Below the pieces are notes generated by a model. The model saw only the letters and a list, made by a program, of their open reading frames with translations, searched no databases and was not told the DNA's origin. From Plicaturopsis crispa FD-325 SS-3 (Eukaryota > Basidiomycota > Agaricomycetes > Amylocorticiales > Amylocorticiaceae): a stretch of DNA of 64,000 nucleotides. A program made the translations under genes and the position numbers. How positions within the stretch are numbered: the stretch's first letter is position 1; each line of letters opens with the position of its first letter. Shown one piece after another: positions 56,864-64,000 of the stretch. The stretch is taken from positions 227,436-291,435 of the forward strand of contig KN832556.1 in NCBI GenBank assembly GCA_000827205.1, read 5' to 3'.

Positions 56864-58497
56864 ATGTCTGCACCCCAGTTTCCCGCCTTACCCTCAGTGA
56901 ATCCGACAGTGCTTCCCCTCGAGCTCGTCGAGGTCCTAAACCACACATATTTCCTGCACCTCCTCGCTACAGATCCGTCCAAGGTTCTGCCTCCAGGGAA
57001 ATCTCTCCTAGCCATGATGTCGCGCTCACATATACAGGGCGATCGCCCCCACGACACACCGCCGAGCCTTCAGGAAAAAGTTGAAGATATGGTCCACCAA
57101 GCTTTCTGGGACGAGGTGCGCTCGATCTGCTCATGTTTCGTACCAACTGGCGTCTAGCCTAAGCATATGCGCAGGCTCTGGAGTCGTTATCGAGCCCCGA
57201 ACCATCCAGGCAGCTACCTCGTTTGAAGCATCTATATAAGGATCTCCTTGACGCGCTGACTCCATTGCTCCCCCCACAACACCCGATCATCATATTGCTA
57301 TCTTCGCCACTCTCCCCGACGCCTTCACCTTTACTTTCCGCAATCAACCATCTCCGTGATATCGTTGCTTGTCTCCGCGAGCGTTGCGCCCCTGCACGCG
57401 ACGAGTATGCCGACGAACTCCTTCACGCGCTGGCCGATCCCTCTCTGTTCTCTTCCTCGCCCTCCGTTAGCCCTGCACAATTGATTGTCAACACCGTGAA
57501 ATCTATTCTCAAATTAACAGACGTAATGAAGGATGACTTATCGCAGTTTGTTCTCGGTACGATGGGCGAAAAGCAGCTGCGAACGACCATCGTTCAACAG
57601 GCCCGGGCCCGCGAGCGCGAAGTCGTACTCAGCATATGGAAACCTGGGAAAGTACAAGAGGACTGGAAGACATGGCTCAGCGAGCTCTCTCTGCCACACG
57701 CGGATGCGAATGCACAACTGTGGATTATCAGACTTTTACAGGCATTAGGCTCGGACGAGGCCGTGTCGTGCCATCCGCCGACTGTGACGGTGTCCGTTTC
57801 GCCCACGACCAATGACGTAGACGCAGTCCTCGATGCACCTCCAGTTCAACCTCTCAACGCCCTCCCGCCAACGTTCTTCTTCTCACACCCCGCGCTCCTG
57901 TATCTCCAGAATTACATTCAAGCCGTGGTAATAGCCGCAGCCCTCCGCTCTCTCACCCGCCTCCCTGCATCCTCGCCCTCCAACGACTTCATGCAGCGCG
58001 TGTGGACCCTGCTCAAGGCCGAGATCGACGGCGAAGAGGGCGCGGGGGACACAAAGCTCGTGAACCTCGCCGACGAAGTCATCCGCGCGCGAAGGCAGGG
58101 CGCCGCCGACATCGACGCAGACGAAGAAACCCGCCTCCGCGATGCCGTCGCGCGCACGCTGCAGCCTCGCGACCCCGTGTTTCTCCTTCTGCGCACACGG
58201 CTCGTGTCCGCGCTCGCGGCTCACTTCGCGCAGCCGCGCGTGGTGCACGCCCTGCCTGACGCACCGCAGCACATGAAAACGGGGCGGGAAGACCGTCGGG
58301 CGGCACGGTCCCATCTTTTCTTAGATCAGGAACCCACCGAGGAGGACGAAGGACACGATGAGGCTCCGCTCACCGTGAAAGGGTTCGAGGATACTGTATT
58401 ACTAGGTGCGGTTGATGACGCAGTCAAGGCGATCAGGAAGTGCACCGACTGGGTTGAAGGAACATGGGCAGATGTCGTTGCGTTGAAGCTACCGTAG
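56864..58497 (+). CDS. SOK1-like: T-complex protein 11 (Tcp11/SOK1) family protein
   Basis: Two exons (56864-57115, 57175-58497), in frame, 524 residues. Tcp11 hallmarks: KVEDMVHQAFWDEALESLSS, PSRQLPRLKHLYKDLLDALT, PIIILLSSPLSPTPSPL, INHLRDIVACLRERCAPARD, TVKSILKLTDVMKDDLSQFV and LGTMGEKQLR. Yeast Sok1 is a multicopy suppressor of protein kinase A loss, and mammalian TCP11 also touches cAMP signalling; a similar link here is inferred. Cytosolic, all-helical. Confidence 0.93.
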
Positions 58498-58905
58498 TCT
58501 TGATGTAATCTATCCTATAGCAGGTCAATCGGTCGAAACTATCTAGTAAGTCTGTACTTCCCCACCCTTGTTGCTCTTCACTTACCATGAATATGCTTGT
58601 AGACCCGCATTGTCGTTTCAAATTTTTGACCTGAAGGGTATTGCGGATGCCTCCGTTGAATACCAGGTGGTGTTTCAATGTCAGCTTAGCCGTGAAGTTG
58701 TAGAGGATAATTCTTTGAAGCTGATACTACGGGGCGAGGTCACAGTGTATTAGGTGCGGTCCTAATTAGGCTAGACCTCGCTCGGCGATCTATCCGAGGA
58801 CTTTTACGGGAAATTAGTTTTTGTAGGTTTTTGTTCAGCATTTTCTGTCGACGCCGCGCTCACGACCAGTTGGCTTCCACCAGTCAAGCACGGTTGTCTC
58901 AATCC
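58498..58905. other. Intergenic, Tcp11 3' end and MYND paralog 2 promoter
   Basis: About 410 bases. The frame of paralog 2 is open upstream to Met 58831 (MFSIFCRRRAHDQLAST), so a longer N-terminus is possible; I prefer Met 58906. Confidence 0.45.
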
Positions 58906-61187
58906 ATGCGAGGTAGACGGTCCAAGGGAGCACATTCCAGCCAGAAGGGCGGCAAACGTCGCGATAGGCCGACTTTGCGTTGGACGGACTTGGAATTCAC
59001 CGAGTCTGATGAACTTGCAATGCCGCCCTCGCTCCGGGTAAGTACTTACCTCCTACGCCTCAGCTATGTACGAGAACGCTGGTACATATACAGTGCTGAT
59101 TGTTGACTGCAGGACATCGCTGCCCGTGCCATAGGTGGATCATGCGAAGCTATTCTGGAGCTCGAACTTGCGCTCGATCCCGACATCAATCCCGACGCGA
59201 AGTGCTACAATATCAAGTTTCTTCCCATATTCCTCCTCTATCTCAATGGCCCGAAACTTGCTTTGAATCCTTCGAGGGACTCCCCCATCGCTGCGGCCGC
59301 TTATGGGTCCTTACGCTTTATCACGCGGCTTATTTATGCACACAACTTAACGCGCAGTGACGCGGACGCCCCAGTCAAAAGCAACGCGGCTAGATTTCTG
59401 GCTATCTTCGGACCGTGCTGGCCAGAAATATGGGAATGGATTCAATACCTCGAAAACAATCATCTCTTATTGAATCCCGACGTACAATCTCTACCGTCCC
59501 CGCTGCCTGCGGACATGTTATACCAGCATGCATCCATCATGAGGCTGCTAGCCGCCTTTGTGGTTCCTGAAAACTCCTATTTCACTGCTCTTTTCCATCC
59601 CAACGACGTTTTCCTGAAATTCATCATCCGTATATGGGTGTACGAGGCCAAACTCCCCGAATTTGATGGAACCGGATGTACATGGGTGCTGGGGACATTG
59701 CTTCCTATGCGGGACACAGAGCGGGAATTCTGGTCTACAGAAATGGGCAATGCCGTCGGTGGAAACCTGGAAGAATTGGCGTCTTTGGCTTTATGCCGTC
59801 TCGACACCTACATGCGAGGGCGCCTCTCTCCGGACAACCTTGTCTTTCTTTTCCACATGGCCATCATAACATCGGTGACTGACGATTGCGAAATCCTCGC
59901 CGCGTTCCTATCGCAGAACGCGACGAACATCATCACCCGGCTGTTCAGCTATTGCACTACATCCCATGGCATGCTCAATCCCACCATTCTCTCTACCATG
60001 CACTACCTATGCCTGGCATTTATTATCAAGGCTTTCGACATAAAACACAAATTCGGCTCGTCGCAGGTTCACATTTCCTTGGAAGCATCTCTTCTGCCTA
60101 CTTTGCTCCGGTGCACCGAAATGACGTCGAGCGCCCGCGTTACGTCTTTTTGCATAACTCTGGCAAAATGTATCCTCCCTCCGTTTCTTGTTTCCCGCTC
60201 GCTTGTTTCGACAAGTATCATGTCACTGGTGGGAGACGATTCCCTCGACACTACGCTCGACATTCTTCTAAGCCACGAAGTTGCGCGTGCACCTACCTCG
60301 CTTCAAGAGATCTGGCGGGATTTTTGGCTGCTGGCGACGCGTCGGTACCAGCTTAGAATGACAGTGGACATCGCATGTGAGACCGTGCTGTGTACGAATG
60401 AGGCTGTGAGTCTATAGTCTTTTTGCGAAATTAAAACCAGGCCTGGACTAAATCATGCATGACTGTAGTGCAACAGGGCCGGCAGAGCAGACTTGTTTAA
60501 GAAATGCAGCACATGTGCAGACACTTACTGCTCTCGTGATTGTCAAAAAGCCGACTGGCGAAATGGACATCGCGCAAAGTGCAAGCTTAACAGAGTTAGT
60601 TTCTCGGGTAAGCTTGACTCCTCTTCCAAAAGATGTACCGTACATATTGACGATGATACTGGACGAACTCTAGGCAACGGCAGCCGGATGCACCTCTCGC
60701 GAAGAGACTTCGCTTTCTTGGAAGCTATCGTCTGGAAAGACTGGTGCACGCACCAAAATTCAAACCCGATTTCTGCCCTCACTGCTCCCACCGAAGTCTG
60801 GTGTTTCGATTATACGCAAACGAGCTCCCCGGACATATCGACCGGCACCCTATTTGAAGACACCGCCCGTATGCGCGAAGAATTCACACCGAAAATGGCG
60901 CAGTGGTTGCAAGACTTTTACCAAGTGTGTAAGATTGAGTTCGCCAGGTATATTGTCGTTTTTTCTACCTTTAGATATGGTCGGTCATATATGATAGTCC
61001 CTTTCTGGTTCACGCGCTCTCCCCTTGTAGGTCCTGGTCTATAAAACCCAGCCTGACAGTGGAATTGCAGCGGGCTGATCACGTTCGTTCAAAATTGGCG
61101 AACAAATTCTATTTTGTACACTGTATGTACGATGTTGTACTTCGAATTCAACGACTAGCTCTTGTTTGGCATACGAACACCGTGTAG
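58906..61187 (+). CDS. MYND-type zinc finger protein, paralog 2
   Basis: Five exons (58906-59037, 59113-60405, 60469-60607, 60674-60947, 61031-61187), in frame, 664 residues. Basic N-terminus (MRGRRSKGAHSSQKGGKRR), then a helical body aligned with paralog 1 (DIAARAIGGSCEAILELELA; FLPIFLLYLNGPKLALNPSR; FGPCWPEIWEWIQYLE; AVGGNLEELASLALCRLDTY). MYND finger: CTNEAC, FKKCSTCADTYCSRDCQKAD, WRNGHRAKC, with the first CxxxxC split by an intron at the same point as in paralog 1. The third intron (GTAAGC at 60608) could be retained in frame, adding about 22 residues. If the last intron is not spliced the protein ends at 61042. Confidence 0.87.
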
Positions 61188-61277
61188 GGCCATCGACATC
61201 TGCACCAAGGGCGATAAGTAAGCAAGCAACAATCTGCAAAGCAAGCCAAGTCCATCCCATAAGACCCAAAAGATAGT

Positions 61278-62805
61278 TTAGAAATAAAGCCCGACCCATC
61301 CATACGGTGACTTGATCGAGAGCTTGTCGCCCCCGTCCTTGTCACCAACGTAAGCACGGGAATCGTCACCCGTCGCGCCGGGACGACTTAATGCATTCTG
61401 CACGCCGTGGGCGGTCATCGACTTTGAGGAGACATTGACGTATCCATTGTACTCCGCCTCCTTGTACGTCAAGTAGATATCGCCGTTCCGCGAGGACCGG
61501 TGGACGCTGTCGATGGGACGGTGCGGGTAGCCCTTGTCGTTGATGTAGAAGATGTCGGTGCGGCCGGCGCCGGAAACGGTGTCGAGGTGCGCGGTGGCGG
61601 GTGATTCCGGTGACTTGGTGTCGGGGAGGGGGTGGACGCGGACGCTCGTGGTCGCGTCGCCACGCTGTGTTGAAATGGAGGTTTTGTCTACGATGGCTGC
61701 GTCGCCAACGATCCAGCCACGCATGGCCTCCAGACTCATAGTCGTCGCATGAACGCCCTCATGCGGGAGGAGCATGCTGCGCACGTCCATGGCGTACATG
61801 GTCACGAAAAGGCGGTCGAGCGTGAGGCGTGAGGCGGGGTCGAACTGGATATGGGACACACTGCGCGTCTTGATATCGAGGGTGCTGAGATTGGGCGGGA
61901 CGAAGAGCGTGACATCGTAGCGGAGGCAAGAGGAGGGGTGTTTGCTGTCGTCGTAGGCATTGAGGCGCACGACGCTGCGGTCAACGGTGCTTTCCTCGTC
62001 CTCGACGAACGGCGTGTGTACGGCGAACGAGGTATCAACTGTGTCTAGGTCAGAGCGGAGTGTCATCTCGTAGACAACTTCGGTCGCGTCTGCAGCACCC
62101 TGAGCGATCGAAAGCGTGCCAACCGCGAGACTACCCATGATTTCGAATTCGTGGCCAAGGGAGTGGTCCAGCGGGACAGAGTAGCCGACTTTGGAATTGT
62201 TGTATAGATGGGGGGCATCGATGCAGCCTAGAGAGGAGCTGTATACAGGCATGTTCTCCAGTCCAGTTTTCGCAGGCTGGTAAATACAAATGCATGAGCG
62301 TTCGAACGTTCAGGCGGAACTTGGCAACGCTAGGACTCACGGTAACAGCCCATAGGACCAACTTGATCAGGCTCCATGCAAAGAAGATTCCGACCACTAT
62401 GCCGATAGCTTTCCACAATAGACCGCAGCTACAATCGAGATTAGAGAGCACTTGGGCATATAAAAGAGAGCGCGTACTTGATGCCACAGCAGACGCAGCA
62501 TCCCCGCTTTTTCTCTCGCCGTCGTCGGGTGGGAAGGTCTGTATTGATATTCGAATGTAAGGTGATTTCGTCGTCGTCGTGGAGAGCAACGCGGCCGCCG
62601 CCTATCAGACCCTCCTCCTCGTCGGAAGAGACTTGCTTGTCTATTGGTATCGATGTAAAGCTCAGTGGACCAAGTACTAGCAGCATAATCCGTCATACTC
62701 ACAGTCATCCCAACGGTCCTTCAGATGTAGCGCGGTCATTACAGCGCCGACCATTCCGATGAAGCCCAAGCGTCGCGAAAAACCTGGCGCGTCGGGGGAT
62801 GCCAT
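61278..62805 (-). CDS. Single-pass membrane protein of unknown function
   Basis: Four exons (62805-62703, 62676-62478, 62428-62341, 62276-61278), in frame. The N-terminus MASPDAPGFSRRLGFIGMVG and an acidic cytosolic stretch (SSDEEEGLIGGG, DLPTRRRREKKRGCCVCCGI) lead to one transmembrane helix (IGIVVGIFFAWSLIKLVLWAV). An extracellular beta-rich domain of about 330 residues follows, with repeated short strands (VVYEMTLRSDLDTVDTSFAV; SSCLRYDVTLFVPPNLSTLD; GRTDIFYINDKGYPHR), like the DUF4097 'putative adhesin' beta-helix found in other fungal proteins. The CCVCC cluster beside the membrane may be palmitoylated (inference). 90 bases separate its end from the convergent MYND paralog 2. Confidence 0.82.
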
Positions 62806-63233
62806 ATTACTGGCACAAACGAGTGAAGATACTGCAGACTAAAGAGGGTGTCCTGGGAGCGGAAAACGGTGAGAACAGAGATACTGCGGATCTATCGACA
62901 TGGCCGCCTTTATAGATGTATGTTGCCGGGAGCATTTGTCGGCCTTTGGCCCTTGGGACCTGGGTAAGGCACATCGACGGCACCAGGTCGCACGATTCGC
63001 GGCACTGCTATGTAAATCCCAAGATCAAATCAGAGCGCTGAAAAGTTGAGAAACGACAAGTGAACGAGAAGGAAACAAACCGAGAAAAGTGCAAACTGAA
63101 GCTGCAGGTCTGTGACCGTCGGTGCGCGCGACGCCGCGCATTGTGATCGCCCGCGACGCGTTTCCTCGTCTCTTTCACAACCCTTACCGTTGATTTTACC
63201 GAGCACTCCAGATCCGCGTCTACAGTAACAAGA
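62806..63233. promoter_or_regulatory. Divergent promoter region of the membrane protein and SSL1
   Basis: About 430 bases between two divergent starts. No convincing TATA box on either side; no coding signal. Confidence 0.4.
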
Positions 63234-64000
63234 ATGCCGCCTCGAGGAGACCCAGAATTCATGGATGTTGACTCTGATTCAGACATCTCAATCCTTGGCG
63301 AAGAGGAAGCGTCGCGTTCCAAGGCGAAGGGCAAGGGAAAAGCGTCGGCTGCTCCAACGAAGAGAAAAAAGGATGGGAAAGCGAAGGCCAAGGCCAAGGA
63401 GGTGCGCTGACATGCCAATGTGGTGTACAATGGATCTAACTTATACGCGCTACCATAGGCATACACCTGGGAGGGGTCCATTACGCGTTCATGGGACACG
63501 GTGCAGGAAGATGAGGCGGGAAGTTTGCAGGGCGCCGTGGAGGACTGGATGGCCCGTGGTCGGCGACGCAGGTACGCGTCCTTCATTTCACACTCGCAGA
63601 TGGCTCTCAACATGGCATTGACAGGTTGTTGGCCCCGGCGGCGGCCATACGGCGAACTATAATTCGACATCTTATTCTCTTGCTGGATCTTTCGGCGTCC
63701 ATGATGGACCGAGATATGAGGCCCAATCGTTTTGACCTCACCCTAGAGTATGCACGAGAATTCGTAACCGAGTGGTTCGACCAAAATCCGCTAGGTCAAA
63801 TCGGCGTCGTTGGTATGCGGGCAGGAATTGGAGAGCGCGTCGGAGACATGTCTGGTGTGTACCGTTTGTTCTCTTATCTTTCTGTCCTTTCGTTTAAATT
63901 TTCGCAGGAAATCCGCAGGAAGTCCTAAAGTCCATTGCGGATAGACACAAACTCGAACCAACCGGCGAACCGAGTCTCCAAAATGCCATAGAGATGGCCC
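63234..64000 (+). CDS. SSL1: TFIIH core subunit SSL1 (p44/GTF2H2), 5' part
   Basis: Exons 63234-63401, 63459-63571, 63625-63854 and 63908-64000, running off the window edge, so only about 200 residues are present. An acidic/basic N-terminus (MPPRGDPEFMDVDSDSDIS; KGKGKASAAPTKRKKD) precedes the conserved SSL1 block: TWEGSITRSWDTVQEDEAGS, VEDWMARGRRRR, then the vWA-like domain IIRHLILLLDLSASMMDRDM, FDLTLEYAREFVTEWFDQNP, LGQIGVVGMRAGIGERVGDM and SIADRHKLEPTGEPSLQNAI. DLSAS is the degenerate MIDAS-like motif. The missing C-terminus should carry the zinc fingers. Role: TFIIH in transcription initiation and nucleotide-excision repair, contacting the XPD helicase. Confidence 0.96.

Overview
This window is nuclear DNA of a filamentous basidiomycete, most likely an Agaricomycete. 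Nearly every gene is split by many short introns (about 46-60 bases) with GTRNGT donors. Genes are about 1-5 kb, lie on both strands, and show no operon logic. The recognisable proteins are eukaryotic and fungal: cytosolic RPS2/uS5, mitochondrial bS6m, Mei2, Tudor-SN, TFIIH SSL1, ornithine decarboxylase antizyme, P5B ATPase, multi-exon P450s and a MYND-finger family. No rRNA, intact tRNA, CRISPR or prokaryotic signal was seen. I assembled exons by hand from splice sites, reading-frame continuity and family resemblance. Where I give a residue count, the exon sum is divisible by three.

Layout. 1-4.3 kb is gene-poor, with a decayed RecQ-like helicase and other relics. 4.3-8.6 kb holds an amidohydrolase-like gene and P450 no. 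1 (both minus). 9.2-20 kb (plus) holds a GX3-repeat coiled-coil protein, a 17-exon P5B ATPase (Ypk9/ATP13A2 family), a Ser-rich membrane protein and a metallo-beta-lactamase-fold hydrolase. 21-24.7 kb holds a mitochondrial-type J-domain protein, the antizyme (minus) and RPS2 (plus, divergent from the antizyme). 25-34 kb holds P450 no. 2, a formate/nitrite transporter (minus), an unknown gene and an Old Yellow Enzyme (minus). 34-46 kb holds Mei2 (minus), bS6m, a HAD hydrolase (minus), Tudor-SN and a DUF1771-Smr protein. 46-51.2 kb is accessory: a histone-H4-like relic, a tandem duplication carrying small secreted-peptide genes, and a paraoxonase-like gene whose tail lies in the duplicated block. 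51.8-61.2 kb has two MYND-finger paralogs flanking a NIPA-like transporter and a Tcp11/SOK1 protein. 61.3-64 kb has a single-pass membrane protein and the 5' part of SSL1, cut by the window edge.

Main points. The antizyme is encoded in two overlapping frames joined at GTT-TGA, a programmed +1 frameshift controlled by polyamines in this family. A P5B ATPase, whose animal homologue exports polyamines, lies about 6 kb away. At least three genes need GC-AG introns to stay in frame. The tandem duplication contains short secreted proteins with conserved Cys-bearing C-termini, one with a Kex2-like Arg-Arg site. No large new multi-gene system is evident; most of the window is conserved housekeeping sequence.
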